Assembly (NCBI GenBank): GCA_022652545.1
Contig: JALCRM010000001.1
Coordinates: 434,001-498,000 of the forward strand
Reading direction: 5' to 3'
Length of the DNA: 64,000 bases
From: Lachnospiraceae bacterium
GTDB taxonomy: Bacteria > Bacillota > Clostridia > Lachnospirales > Lachnospiraceae
The position numbers were made by a program, and so were the translations under genes. Shown here piece by piece: positions 52,171 to 61,374 of this stretch (its first letter is position 1; every line of letters starts with the position of its first letter). The notes under the pieces were generated by a model. The model was not told where the DNA came from. It made no database searches and saw only the letters and a program-made list of their open reading frames with translations.

Positions 52171-54117
52171 TTGACAAAAACAGACAACTCATATAATGCA
52201 AAAAGCATAAAGGTCCTGGAGGGGCTCGAAGCGGTCAGGATGCGCCCCGGCATGTACATCGGCAGCACATCCTCGCGCGGACTGGACCATCTGATCTATG
52301 AGATCGTGGACAACTCCGTCGATGAACACCTGGCCGGATACTGCGACAACATCAGGATCACTCTCGAGGCGGACGGTTCGTGCACGGTGGAAGACAACGG
52401 CCGCGGCATTCCCGTGGGCATGCATGAAAAAGGCGTCAGCGCCGAGCGAGTCGTCATGACGACGCTGCACGCGGGCGGCAAGTTCGACAACAATGCGTAC
52501 AAAACGAGCGGCGGCCTGCACGGCGTAGGCTCATCTGTTGTGAATGCGCTTTCGAGCAGTATGACCGTGACGATACGGAACGGCGGCTTCGTGTACAGGG
52601 ACACTTATGAACGCGGCATTCCCACGCAGGAACTGGAGAACGGCCTGCTGCCGGTCATTGGCAAAACACGCGAGACCGGGACGACGACGAATTTCACACC
52701 GGATCCGGAGATTTTCGAGAAGACGCGGTTCAGGGAAGATGAGATCAAGAGCCATCTGCATGAGACCGCCTACCTGAATCCCGGCCTGACCATCCAGTAT
52801 ACCGACAATCGCCCGGAATCAGCGGAGAAAGTGACCTTTCACGAGCCGGAAGGCATTTCGGGCTTCGTGAAGGAACTCGACAAAAACAACGAAGCCGTGA
52901 CGGATGTCATTTATTTTTCCGGAGAAAGCGAGAATATCAAGGTAGAGGTCGCCTTTCAGTATATCAATGAGTTCCAGGAGGAAGTACTGGGCTTCTGCAA
53001 CGGGATCAGCAATTCCGAGGGCGGCACGCATCTGACCGGTTTCAAGACGCAGTTTACGCAGGTCATCAACAACTATGCGCGTGAACTGGGGATCCTGAAG
53101 GACAAAGACGTGAATTTCACGGGCACGGACGTGCGGAACGGCATGACGGCCGTCGTTTCGATCAAGCATCCGGATCCGCGTTTTGAAGGGCAGACCAAGA
53201 CAAAACTGGACAATCAGGATGCGGCGCGCGCCACTGCCAAGGTGACGGGCGACGAGGTCGTACGCTTTTTTGACCGCAACATCGAGACACTGAAGGCGGT
53301 GATCGGCTGTGCCGAGAAAGCCGCGAAGATACGTAAATCCGAGGAAAAGGCAAAGACCAACCTGCTCACGAAGCAGAAGTTTTCCTTTGATTCAAACGGT
53401 AAGCTGGCCAACTGTGAGAGCCGTGACCCTTCCAGATGCGAGATCTTCATCGTGGAAGGCGATTCTGCCGGCGGCAGCGCAAAGATGGCGAGAAACCGCA
53501 TGTTCCAGGCCATCCTGCCGATCCGCGGCAAGATACTGAACGTCGAGAAAGCCAGTATCGACAAGATCCTCGCAAACGCCGAGATCAAAACCATGATCAA
53601 CGCCTTCGGGTGCGGGTTCTCGGAAGGGTACGGAAATGATTTTGACATAACCAAACTGCGGTATGACAAGATCGTCATCATGGCGGATGCGGATGTGGAC
53701 GGTGCGCATATAGCGACGCTTCTTCTGACGCTGTTTTACCGTTTCATGCCGGATCTTATTTATGCCGGCCACGTGTATGTGGCCATGCCGCCGCTGTACA
53801 AGGTGATGCCGGTGAAGGGCGAAGGCGGCAAAACAGCGCTGGCCGGACGGTATCTGTATGACGATGCTGCCCTGGAGAAATACCGTCGCAGCAGCAAGTG
53901 TAAATTCACGCTGCAGCGGTACAAGGGACTGGGCGAGATGGACCCGCAGCAGCTTTGGGAGACCACGCTGGATCCGGAACACCGCATGATGAGGCAGGTG
54001 CAGATCGAAGATGCCCGCATGGCGTCTGAGATGACGGAACTGCTGATGGGCACGGATGTGCTCCCGAGAAAGAACTTCATCCACCAGCATGCTGCGGATG
54101 CAGAGATAGATGCATAA
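52171..54117 (+). CDS. type II DNA topoisomerase subunit B (GyrB/ParE)
   Basis: ATPase subunit of gyrase or topoisomerase IV. The 648-aa protein has the GHKL ATPase motifs IVDNSVDEHLAGYCD, EDNGRGIPVGMHEK and SGGLHGVGSSVVNALS, the transducer Lys in QTKTKL, and the Toprim motifs VEGDSAGGSAK and MADADVDGAHI, plus the final RYKGLGEMDPQQLWETT. The start is TTG 52171 with GCAGAGG 10 bp upstream. It is not next to dnaA, dnaN or recF, so it may be a topoisomerase IV or a second gyrase; sequence alone does not settle this. Confidence 0.93.
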   Translation: MTKTDNSYNAKSIKVLEGLEAVRMRPGMYIGSTSSRGLDHLIYEIVDNSVDEHLAGYCDNIRITLEADGSCTVEDNGRGIPVGMHEKGVSAERVVMTTLHAGGKFDNNAYKTSGGLHGVGSSVVNALSSSMTVTIRNGGFVYRDTYERGIPTQELENGLLPVIGKTRETGTTTNFTPDPEIFEKTRFREDEIKSHLHETAYLNPGLTIQYTDNRPESAEKVTFHEPEGISGFVKELDKNNEAVTDVIYFSGESENIKVEVAFQYINEFQEEVLGFCNGISNSEGGTHLTGFKTQFTQVINNYARELGILKDKDVNFTGTDVRNGMTAVVSIKHPDPRFEGQTKTKLDNQDAARATAKVTGDEVVRFFDRNIETLKAVIGCAEKAAKIRKSEEKAKTNLLTKQKFSFDSNGKLANCESRDPSRCEIFIVEGDSAGGSAKMARNRMFQAILPIRGKILNVEKASIDKILANAEIKTMINAFGCGFSEGYGNDFDITKLRYDKIVIMADADVDGAHIATLLLTLFYRFMPDLIYAGHVYVAMPPLYKVMPVKGEGGKTALAGRYLYDDAALEKYRRSSKCKFTLQRYKGLGEMDPQQLWETTLDPEHRMMRQVQIEDARMASEMTELLMGTDVLPRKNFIHQHAADAEIDA

Positions 54118-54160
54118 AAAGACCGCCCTGCAGAGGGCGTGAGCGCCGAACGGAGCCGGA

Positions 54161-56404
54161 ATGCCTGAAAAAGAACAGATCATAAAAAGTGAATACAGCG
54201 AACTCATGCAGAAGTCATACATCGATTATGCCATGAGTGTCATTATCTCCAGGGCACTTCCCGACATTCGTGACGGCCTTAAGCCAGTGCAGCGCAGAAC
54301 GCTGTATGACATGGATGAACTGGGCATCCGTTCCGACAAGCCGTACAGAAAGAGCGCGCGTATCGTCGGCGATACAATGGGTAAATATCATCCGCACGGA
54401 GACAGTTCCATTTATGACTGCCTTGTCGTCATGGCCCAGGATTTCAAAAAGGAGATGCCGCTGGTAGACGGACACGGCAACTTCGGCAACATCGAGGGCG
54501 ACGGCGCCGCTGCCATGCGTTATACGGAAGCCCGCCTGAATAAGTTCACGGAAGACGCGCTGCTGGCAGATCTCGACAAAGACGTCGTCGACTTTGTGCC
54601 GAACTTTGACGAAACAGAAAAAGAGCCGTCCGTACTTCCCTGCAGGATCCCCAATTTCCTGGTGAACGGTTCCGAGGGCATAGCCGTAGGCATGGCGACC
54701 AGCACACCGCCGCACAATCTGACGGAAGTGATCGACGCGGAGATCGCGTATCTGGATGATCCTGACATTTCTGTCAGCCAGCTGATGCGGTATATCAAGG
54801 GCCCCGACTTTCCGACGGGCGGCATCATTACGAACCGGGATGAGCTGCAGGGCATCTATGAGACGGGGGCCGGAAAAGTCAAGGTCCGCGGCAGGGTAAA
54901 TATCGAAAAGGGGCAGAACGGCCACATCAACCTGGTCATCACGGAGATCCCCTATACCATGATCGGCATGGGCATAGGCAAGTTTCTGCAGGATGTTGCC
55001 GACCTTTCCGAGAACAAGATCACGAATGACATTGTGGATATCACGAACCAGTCCTCCAAGGAAGGCATTCGCATCGTCATCGAACTGCGCCGGGACACCG
55101 ACGTGGAGAACTTCAAGAATCTGCTGTACCGGAAGACCCGTCTAGAGGACACCTTCGCCGTGAATATGCTGGCGATCCGCGACGGACGTCCGGAAACGCT
55201 GGACCTCAAGTCCGTCATCAAGGCGAGCGCGGATTTCCAGTACGAGATCGAACGCAGGAAGTATACAAACCTGCTTGACCGTGAGCAGAAGCGCCGGGAG
55301 ATACAGGAAGGCCTGATCAAGGCATGCAATGTCATTGACCTTGTCATCGAGATCCTGCGCGGTTCCAAGGACCGGGCGATGGCGAAGGACTGTATGGTGA
55401 ACGGCAATACCGAGGGTATTCACTTCAAGTCCAGGGAGTCCGAGGTCATGGCGGCGCAGCTGCTTTTCACGGAGCCGCAGGCAGACGCGATCCTCGACAT
55501 GCGCCTGTACAAGCTGATCGGTCTGGAACTGCAGGCACTTATCAAAGAGCATGAGGAAACGGTCGCCAATATATACAGGTACGAAGATATCCTGGAACAG
55601 CGGGAATCCATGACCATGGTCATCGAGACCGAGCTGGCCGAAATACGCAAAGCCTATTCCCGGAAACGCAGGACGGAGATCGTACAGGCGGAGGAAGCGG
55701 TCTATGTGGAAAAGGCCGTGGAGGAAACAGACGTACGCTTCGTCATGGACCGGTTCGGCTATGCCAAAACACTTGACATGTCGAACTACGAACGCAACCA
55801 GGAAACAGTCGACAGCGAATCCAGATACCATTTCAGCTGCAAAAACACGGGGAAAGTCTGCCTGTTCACCGACAAGGGACAGCTGCATACCATCAAGGTC
55901 TCTGATCTGCCGGCGGGGAAGCTGCGTGACAAGGGCGTACCGGTCGACAATGTCAGCAACTATGATTCCTCGAGGGAAGCCATCATCTATGCTGCCAGCC
56001 AGTCTGAACTGAATCTGAACAGGCTGATCTTCATTACCAGACAGGGAATGATGAAGATCGTCAGCGGCGGGGAATTCGATGTCAGCAAGCGTACCGTCGC
56101 GGCCACAAAACTCGGCGAGGGAGATGAACTGCTCGCCGTGGTCTGCCTGCGCGACCAGCAGAACATCGTGCTGCAGTCTAAAAAAGGCTATTTTCTGAAA
56201 TTCCCGGTAGACCAGATCCCGGAGCTGAAGAAGATCGCAGTCGGTGTGAAGGGAATGAACCTGACGGAGGGCGACAGCCTCGAAGCGGTTTACTTTACAA
56301 AGAACCTGGAAACAACTACTATACAATATCATGACAGTGAACTGGAGCTGAATCATCTGAAGCTGGCTTCGCGCAACAGCAAGGGCACGAAGGTCAGGCT
56401 TTGA
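54161..56404 (+). CDS. type II DNA topoisomerase subunit A (GyrA/ParC)
   Basis: DNA-cleaving subunit of the same enzyme. The 747-aa protein has YIDYAMSVIISRALPDIRDGLKPVQRR, the quinolone-determining region GKYHPHGDSSIYD with Ser82 and Asp86 in wild-type form, and the catalytic Tyr121 in AAMRYTEARL. The C-terminal domain has beta-pinwheel units (GKVCLFTDKGQLHTIKV, LIFITRQGMMKIV), but I see no Q(R/K)RGGKG GyrA box, which favours a ParC-type role. ATG 54161 follows CGGAG. A CGCCCT-GCAG-AGGGCG hairpin (54124-54139) separates it from the B subunit. Confidence 0.92.
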   Translation: MPEKEQIIKSEYSELMQKSYIDYAMSVIISRALPDIRDGLKPVQRRTLYDMDELGIRSDKPYRKSARIVGDTMGKYHPHGDSSIYDCLVVMAQDFKKEMPLVDGHGNFGNIEGDGAAAMRYTEARLNKFTEDALLADLDKDVVDFVPNFDETEKEPSVLPCRIPNFLVNGSEGIAVGMATSTPPHNLTEVIDAEIAYLDDPDISVSQLMRYIKGPDFPTGGIITNRDELQGIYETGAGKVKVRGRVNIEKGQNGHINLVITEIPYTMIGMGIGKFLQDVADLSENKITNDIVDITNQSSKEGIRIVIELRRDTDVENFKNLLYRKTRLEDTFAVNMLAIRDGRPETLDLKSVIKASADFQYEIERRKYTNLLDREQKRREIQEGLIKACNVIDLVIEILRGSKDRAMAKDCMVNGNTEGIHFKSRESEVMAAQLLFTEPQADAILDMRLYKLIGLELQALIKEHEETVANIYRYEDILEQRESMTMVIETELAEIRKAYSRKRRTEIVQAEEAVYVEKAVEETDVRFVMDRFGYAKTLDMSNYERNQETVDSESRYHFSCKNTGKVCLFTDKGQLHTIKVSDLPAGKLRDKGVPVDNVSNYDSSREAIIYAASQSELNLNRLIFITRQGMMKIVSGGEFDVSKRTVAATKLGEGDELLAVVCLRDQQNIVLQSKKGYFLKFPVDQIPELKKIAVGVKGMNLTEGDSLEAVYFTKNLETTTIQYHDSELELNHLKLASRNSKGTKVRL

Positions 56405-56420
56405 CGCAGAAACATATACG

Positions 56421-56444
56421 GCAGGGACAGAAAACTATCCCTGC
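56421..56444 (+). promoter_or_regulatory. hairpin before rsmD
   Basis: Stem GCAGGGA / TCCCTGC with a 10-nt loop, ending one base before the GGAGG of rsmD. Confidence 0.4.
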
Positions 56445-56456
56445 GGAGGATCTCAC

Positions 56457-57044
56457 ATGAGAGTAATAGCCGGAAGCGCAAGGCGCCTTCTGCTGGTCAC
56501 ACCGGAGGGAACGGATACCAGACCCACGCAGGACCGCATCAAAGAGACGCTTTTCAATATGATCCATACACAGATCCCGGGGACGGTCTTTCTCGACCTT
56601 TGCGCCGGCAGCGGCGGCATCGGGATCGAGGCACTCAGCCGGGGCGCCCGCAGGGCCTATTTTGTCGAGAACAGACAGGATGCGGTAAAGTGCATACAGG
56701 AAAACCTGCACAGAACGCATTTTGAAGAGGCCTCCGTGGTCCTGAAGCAGGATGTCCTCAATGCGATTATGAATATTCACGAAAAACAGGCAGACCTGAT
56801 CTATATCGACCCGCCCTATGAGTCCGGCCTGCAGAAAAAGATCCTTGCCCGCCTTGCTTCGGTCCCCTATGTGACGGAAGAGTCGGTGATCATTCTGGAG
56901 ACGGCATTGGATGCTGATCTTTCCTTTACGGAGCGTCTCGGCTTCATCGTCGAACGTGAAAAACGCTATAAAACGAACGAGCACGTGTTCCTGCGCAGAA
57001 AGGCGGTACACGATGAAGGAAGCGATCTATCCGGGAAGCTTTGA
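56457..57044 (+). CDS. rsmD: 16S rRNA (guanine966-N2)-methyltransferase RsmD
   Basis: AdoMet-dependent modification of G966 in 16S rRNA. The 195-aa protein has [27 protein letters not shown], the AdoMet motif [20 protein letters not shown] and the catalytic DPPYESG in [18 protein letters not shown] precedes ATG 56457. The gene overlaps coaD by 32 bp; rsmD-coaD is the common order in Bacillota. Confidence 0.95.
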   Translation: MRVIAGSARRLLLVTPEGTDTRPTQDRIKETLFNMIHTQIPGTVFLDLCAGSGGIGIEALSRGARRAYFVENRQDAVKCIQENLHRTHFEEASVVLKQDVLNAIMNIHEKQADLIYIDPPYESGLQKKILARLASVPYVTEESVIILETALDADLSFTERLGFIVEREKRYKTNEHVFLRRKAVHDEGSDLSGKL

Positions 57045-57519
57045 TCCGGTCACTTACGGGCATATCGATGTGATCCGCAGAGCGGCATGTATGTTTGACC
57101 GACTGCTCGTCAGCGTCCTCGACAACAAGGCGAAAGTGCCGTTGTTTACGGTGGATGAACGTGTTAAAATGTTACAGGATGTCACCCGGGACATAGAAAA
57201 CGTGGAAATCGGGTGTTTTCAGGGCCTGCTTGTGGATTATGCCAGAAAGCAGAATGTACATATCGCGATCCGGGGACTGCGTGCAGTCACGGATTTTGAA
57301 TATGAACTGCAGATCGCACAGACGAACAGAAAACTCAGCGGCGGGAACCTGGATACGATCTTTTTGTGCACAAGCCTGGAATATGCATACCTGAATTCTT
57401 CCAGTGTAAAGGAGATCGCGTATTTCGGGGGAGACATTTCAGCACTGGTACCGCCGGAAGTGGCGGCCAGGGTAAAGGAAAAATACGGTGACCGTGCGGA
57501 TGAAAGACCGCGCAGCTGA
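57013..57519 (+). CDS. coaD: phosphopantetheine adenylyltransferase
   Basis: Penultimate step of CoA synthesis, adenylating 4'-phosphopantetheine. The 168-aa protein has [24 protein letters not shown] with the T/HxGH motif, [20 protein letters not shown] and the ISSS-like [18 protein letters not shown] 57013 is inside the end of rsmD; an open frame extends upstream but lacks homology. CoA also supplies the phosphopantetheine arm of AcpP. Confidence 0.96.
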   Translation: MKEAIYPGSFDPVTYGHIDVIRRAACMFDRLLVSVLDNKAKVPLFTVDERVKMLQDVTRDIENVEIGCFQGLLVDYARKQNVHIAIRGLRAVTDFEYELQIAQTNRKLSGGNLDTIFLCTSLEYAYLNSSSVKEIAYFGGDISALVPPEVAARVKEKYGDRADERPRS

Positions 57520-57567
57520 GTCATCGGACTTCTTTTGACTGATCATAACCTATACCGGAGGTAAGAA

Positions 57568-58302
57568 ATGGCCAGCAGAATCGAACAGCAGATCAAGGAT
57601 ATGGAAGACTATATCGAAGAATGCAAGTTTGTCACTTTTTCTTCTACGAAGATCATGGTAGATAAAGAGACGATCCGCACGATGCTAAACGATCTGTCCA
57701 CGAACCTGCCGGAAGAGATCAACCTTTATCGCAGAGTCATCAACGAAAGGGACAAGATCCTGAGCGATGCGCAGAAGAAGGCGCAGTCTCTGGTCGAGGA
57801 AACAACGGTACAGAAGAACCAGATGATCAATGAACAGTCCGTCATGCAGGAAGCATACCAGCAGGCCAACGAAGTCGTTAAGCTCGCTTCGCAGCATGCC
57901 CAGGAGATCGAGGACAGCGCAGTGAGCGATGCCAATAACTACCGCCTGGCGGCTGTACAGTATATGGATACTCTGCTTGAACAGCTTCAGCAGACGGTCT
58001 CACAGGCGCAGACATCCTGCAGCGAAACATTCGGGCAGTATTCCTCACAGCTTCAGGCCCTGATGAATACGATGCAGAACAACCGTGCGCAGCTTCATCC
58101 GGAACTGCAGGCGGGGCGTGCACAGCAGGCGAAGGCAGCGGGAACGGCGGCTGTATCCCAGGAATTCGGCCAGACGGCGCAGATCAACGCTTCCGAATCC
58201 GGCGTACCGGAATCCGCTACCGCAACGATCCCGCTGGGAGACCTGAAGAGCGGCGAAAGCCTTACCGGCAGCCTCACCCTGGACGGCCTTGCAGACAAGT
58301 AG
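57568..58302 (+). CDS. coiled-coil protein of unknown function
   Basis: A 244-aa soluble protein, almost all helical and rich in Gln, Glu and Ala (about residues 45-170: VINERDKILSDAQKKAQSLV, ANEVVKLASQHAQEIEDSA). It resembles proteins annotated as DivIVA-like or V-ATPase subunit H-like in Clostridia, but no DivIVA lipid-binding motif is seen. The C-terminus has a disordered, Ala/Gln/Ser-rich tail. ATG 57568 follows ACCGGAGG. It may be a scaffold for envelope growth; that is inference. A terminator follows. Confidence 0.78.
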   Translation: MASRIEQQIKDMEDYIEECKFVTFSSTKIMVDKETIRTMLNDLSTNLPEEINLYRRVINERDKILSDAQKKAQSLVEETTVQKNQMINEQSVMQEAYQQANEVVKLASQHAQEIEDSAVSDANNYRLAAVQYMDTLLEQLQQTVSQAQTSCSETFGQYSSQLQALMNTMQNNRAQLHPELQAGRAQQAKAAGTAAVSQEFGQTAQINASESGVPESATATIPLGDLKSGESLTGSLTLDGLADK

Positions 58303-58327
58303 ACCCGAAACAGCAGACTGATCATAA

Positions 58328-58362
58328 AAAAGACCGATCCTGAAGTGCAGGAGCGGTCTTTT
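58328..58362 (+). terminator. intrinsic terminator after the coiled-coil gene
   Basis: Stem AAAGACCG (58329-58336) with CGGTCTTT (58354-58361), inner TCCTG/CAGGA (38-42 with 48-52), then TT. A-rich upstream, so it may act in both directions. Confidence 0.75.
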
Positions 58363-58379
58363 ACGTTATAATAACAGGT

Positions 58380-59087
58380 ATGGATTTCAGAGAGATGTTT
58401 TCAGCTCCGCGCACGGAGGACCGTGTCGCGGCGGTCATTTTTGATCTGGACGGTTCGCTGGTCGATTCGATGTGGATGTGGCGGGCCATAGACGAGGAAT
58501 ACCTGGCGCGCTACGACATCCGTATGCCCGACGACCTGCAGGCTGAACTGGCAGGCCGCAGCATACAGGAGACGGCGGTCTATTTCAAGCAGAGATTCGG
58601 GATCTCCGATCCCGAAGAGACCATGCTGCGGGACTGGAATGCCATGGCACTCGACAAGTACTGTCATCAGGTGCCGCTCAAGCAGGGCGCAGGCGCGCTG
58701 CTTGCAAGATGCAGATCCTGCGGGATACTGCTCGGCGTGGCAACCAGCAATTCGCGCGTGCTCACGGAAGCGGCGCTCAGCGCCAACGGCGTGGCGGACT
58801 GTTTTGGCGCCGTAGTGACCGGGGATGAGGTAACGGAAGGCAAACCGGATCCGGGGATCTTTCTTGCAGCCGCCGGGATCCTGGGCATACACCCGGAAAG
58901 ATGCCTGGTGTTCGAGGACGTTGTCTGGGGCATCCAGGCGGCGCGCAGAGCCGGCATGCACGTCATCTCCGTATATGATGCACAGGCTGCGGAACAGGAA
59001 GAAACGAAGAAAAAACTGGCGGATCAGTCGATCCTGGACTATACGGAGCTCGACCTCGACGCCATTCAGGAGGAGACGCAGGTATGA
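58380..59087 (+). CDS. HAD-superfamily phosphatase (beta-phosphoglucomutase-like)
   Basis: A 235-aa hydrolase with HAD motif I FDLDGSLVDS (Asp nucleophile and Asp general acid), motif II Ser/Thr in GVATSNSR, a Lys in TEGKPDPGIF (motif III) and the acidic FEDVVWGIQAA (motif IV). A helical cap lies between motifs I and II, as in the phosphoglycolate or beta-phosphoglucomutase group. ATG 58380 is only 7 bp after a TATAAT (58367-58372) and has no ribosome binding site; a leaderless transcript is possible. It overlaps the next gene by ATGA. Confidence 0.88.
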   Translation: MDFREMFSAPRTEDRVAAVIFDLDGSLVDSMWMWRAIDEEYLARYDIRMPDDLQAELAGRSIQETAVYFKQRFGISDPEETMLRDWNAMALDKYCHQVPLKQGAGALLARCRSCGILLGVATSNSRVLTEAALSANGVADCFGAVVTGDEVTEGKPDPGIFLAAAGILGIHPERCLVFEDVVWGIQAARRAGMHVISVYDAQAAEQEETKKKLADQSILDYTELDLDAIQEETQV

Positions 59088-59653
59088 AAATGCTGAAAAA
59101 GGGGCAGTATGGGTATATCAGCAACAGAAGGGTGTGGAAGATCCTGCTGCTGGTCGTTCTGCTTGCGGCGGATCTGGCCATGTTTGAGACAGCCAGAGCC
59201 TATTTCGGCACCGTGAAAAATCTTTTTTCCATTTTTGCGGTCCTGATCTGTCTGCCGATCGCCAAGTCGGCTGTCTCGATGATCATGTTCCTGAAGGCCA
59301 GGGGCTGCAGCGAAGGTGCGCACGAGCAGATCGAGAAGCACATCGGGGAGCTGGAAGGGGATTATGACCTGTACATGACCAGTTATACCCGTGACTTCCA
59401 GATCAGCCATATCACGGCTGCCTGCCACAATGTGGCGGCTTTCTCGGAGACAGACCGCGGCGATGGGAAAGCGGGCGAGGAACATATCCGCAAAATGCTG
59501 GAACAGAACGGCATGAAGGGCTATGAAGTCAAAATATTCTACAACCTGCACAAGTATCTGGAACGCCTGGATTCGTTGAACCAGCTTTCAAAGGCGGCCG
59601 GAAAAGAGGATCTGACGAAGGAATTCGACCTGTTCAGATCTATTTCGATCTGA
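59084..59653 (+). CDS. hypothetical membrane protein
   Basis: A 189-aa protein with two predicted transmembrane helices (about residues 18-38, WKILLLVVLLAADLAMF, and 46-70, LFSIFAVLICLPIAKSAVSMI), followed by a cytosolic helical part (YDLYMTSYTRDFQISHITAACHN). Family not recognised. ATGA overlap with the HAD gene and 15 bp to the pseudouridine synthase place it in one operon with both. Confidence 0.78.
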   Translation: MKMLKKGQYGYISNRRVWKILLLVVLLAADLAMFETARAYFGTVKNLFSIFAVLICLPIAKSAVSMIMFLKARGCSEGAHEQIEKHIGELEGDYDLYMTSYTRDFQISHITAACHNVAAFSETDRGDGKAGEEHIRKMLEQNGMKGYEVKIFYNLHKYLERLDSLNQLSKAAGKEDLTKEFDLFRSISI

Positions 59654-59668
59654 CGGGCGGCGGAAAAC

Positions 59669-60772
59669 ATGCGTGAACTGAAAGTGACAGACAGTGAAAA
59701 GGGACAGCGGTTCGACAAATATCTGAAGAGAAAACTTTCGGCTGCCCCGGCATCCTTCATCTACAAGATGCTGCGCAAAAAGAACATCACGCTGAACGGA
59801 AAGAAGGCTGCGGGCAGTGAACTGCTGCAGGCCGGCGACGCGGTGGCCCTGTATCTGTCGGAGGAAACGTTCGCCCTGTTTTCCGGTGCGGCGGAAGCGG
59901 GAAGTACGGAGAAAACCACGGCAGCGCGGCCCGCGGAGACGCACGGCGCGTCAGCCTGCCTGCAGGCCTACCGGTCGATCGGGAGCCGCTATCATGGTTC
60001 GCCTGTCCTTTACGAGGACGGGGATATCATGCTGGTATGCAAACTGCCGGGCATCCTTTCCCAGAAGGCGGAAGCGGATGATGAATCCATGAATGAGTGG
60101 CTTCTCGGCTGTCTGCTCGAACGCGGGGAGATCACCGCAGAAAGCATGCGTGAATTCAGGCCGTCGGTGGTGAACCGCCTGGACCGCAATACCGGCGGCA
60201 TCCTGATCATGGGCAAAACCCTGAGCGGAAGCAGGGAAATGACGCGTCTTCTGCGCACCAGGGAGCTTCATAAGTTCTACTGCCTGGTCGCCGGCGGCAG
60301 GATCGAAGCACCCGGCACGATCGAAGGCTGGATAAAGAAAGACGAGGAGACCAACCGGGTCATTCAAACTGACCGGAACGATCCACAGGCGGCTTATTCC
60401 AAGACTGTCTACAAGCCTCTTGTTAAGGGCAGCGCACTGACGCTCGTGGAAGCCGAACTTATCACAGGCAGGACACATCAGCTGCGCGCACATTTCGCCC
60501 TGCAGGGCTGGCCGGTCGCCGGTGACCGCAAATACGGGGACCCGAAACTGAACAGGGCCATGGCGGATGCGTTCGGTGTGCGCGATCAGATGCTCTGGTG
60601 CACCAGGGTCGTGTTTCCGGCAATGAGCGGCGAATGGGAAAGACTGTCCGGCAGGGAATTCCTCTGCGGGGCCCCGGAAGTATACGAAAGAGCGGTAAAA
60701 GAATATGGCAACGTGGAATTCCAGGGGACTTCGAGGGTCCACGCTGGAAGAGCTCATCAATCGCACAAATGA
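59669..60772 (+). CDS. RluD-family 23S rRNA pseudouridine synthase
   Basis: Converts uridines to pseudouridine in rRNA. The 367-aa protein has an N-terminal S4 domain (RFDKYLKRKLSAAPASFIYK, about residues 14-33), a linker rich in Ala/Thr (about 73-98), and the RluA catalytic domain: VNRLDRNTGGILIM with the catalytic Asp, and LVEAELITGRTHQLRAHFALQGWPVAGDRKYG. Whether it is RluC, RluD or RluB-like cannot be decided. The last 68 bp overlap recU in another frame. Confidence 0.9.
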   Translation: MRELKVTDSEKGQRFDKYLKRKLSAAPASFIYKMLRKKNITLNGKKAAGSELLQAGDAVALYLSEETFALFSGAAEAGSTEKTTAARPAETHGASACLQAYRSIGSRYHGSPVLYEDGDIMLVCKLPGILSQKAEADDESMNEWLLGCLLERGEITAESMREFRPSVVNRLDRNTGGILIMGKTLSGSREMTRLLRTRELHKFYCLVAGGRIEAPGTIEGWIKKDEETNRVIQTDRNDPQAAYSKTVYKPLVKGSALTLVEAELITGRTHQLRAHFALQGWPVAGDRKYGDPKLNRAMADAFGVRDQMLWCTRVVFPAMSGEWERLSGREFLCGAPEVYERAVKEYGNVEFQGTSRVHAGRAHQSHK

Positions 60773-61238
60773 AAAATATCGTGAGCAGCATCTGGCACTG
60801 ATCCAGAAGATCCCTACCCCGATTACGCCCATCAACATGGACAAGGAATCCCGGCATATCACGCTCGCGTATTTTGACCAGAAGAGCACGGTGGACTATA
60901 TCGGCACCGTACAGGGCATACCGGTGTGTTTTGACGCCAAGGAAAGCGCTTCAGGCACCTTCAGTCTCCAGAACATCCACCCCCACCAGGTGCAGTTCAT
61001 GAAAGAATTTGAAGAACAGAAAGGGATCGCCTTTTTCCTGATCTCCTATACGGGTGAGGATTTTTATTATTACCTGGCTTTCAGGGAGTTCCTCCCGTTC
61101 TGGGAACGTGCGGAAAACGGGGGCCGCAAGAGCTTCCGCCTGGACGAACTGGACAAAACATGGATCCTTCCCCGGAAAAGCGGGTATCTGGTCCCGTATC
61201 TGGAGATGATCAACAAAGACCTTCTGGAGCGAGATTGA
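60705..61238 (+). CDS. recU: Holliday junction resolvase RecU
   Basis: Resolves Holliday junctions with RuvAB in Bacillota lacking RuvC. The 177-aa protein begins WNSRGLRGSTLEELINRTNEKY, then QKIPTPITPI, and carries the PD-(D/E)xK site as DYIGTVQGIPVCFDAKES with Asp and Lys. Late motif FYYYLAFREF. ATG 60705 is inside the end of the pseudouridine synthase; its 68-bp overlap is unusually long, but the family N-terminus needs this start. recU is normally by pbp1; here it is next to the his operon. Confidence 0.94.
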   Translation: MATWNSRGLRGSTLEELINRTNEKYREQHLALIQKIPTPITPINMDKESRHITLAYFDQKSTVDYIGTVQGIPVCFDAKESASGTFSLQNIHPHQVQFMKEFEEQKGIAFFLISYTGEDFYYYLAFREFLPFWERAENGGRKSFRLDELDKTWILPRKSGYLVPYLEMINKDLLERD

Positions 61239-61263
61239 CAGGCAGGCAGGTTTCCGGTATACT
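61235..61263 (+). promoter_or_regulatory. promoter of the his operon
   Basis: TTGACA (61235-61240), 17-bp spacer, TATACT (61258-61263), overlapping the recU stop codon. A roughly 105-nt leader follows with GCACT/AGTGC (61303-61324) pairing, without a T-box motif or His-rich leader peptide that I can see. Confidence 0.85.
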
Positions 61264-61374
61264 TCCACGTAGTTTACCGTGATAGCACAATGCAATTTCA
61301 CCGCACTAAAGCAAACGACAGTGCGATGCAGAGACGGAGATCCACAGACCCGGGAAAACAGAGGAACAACAGGC

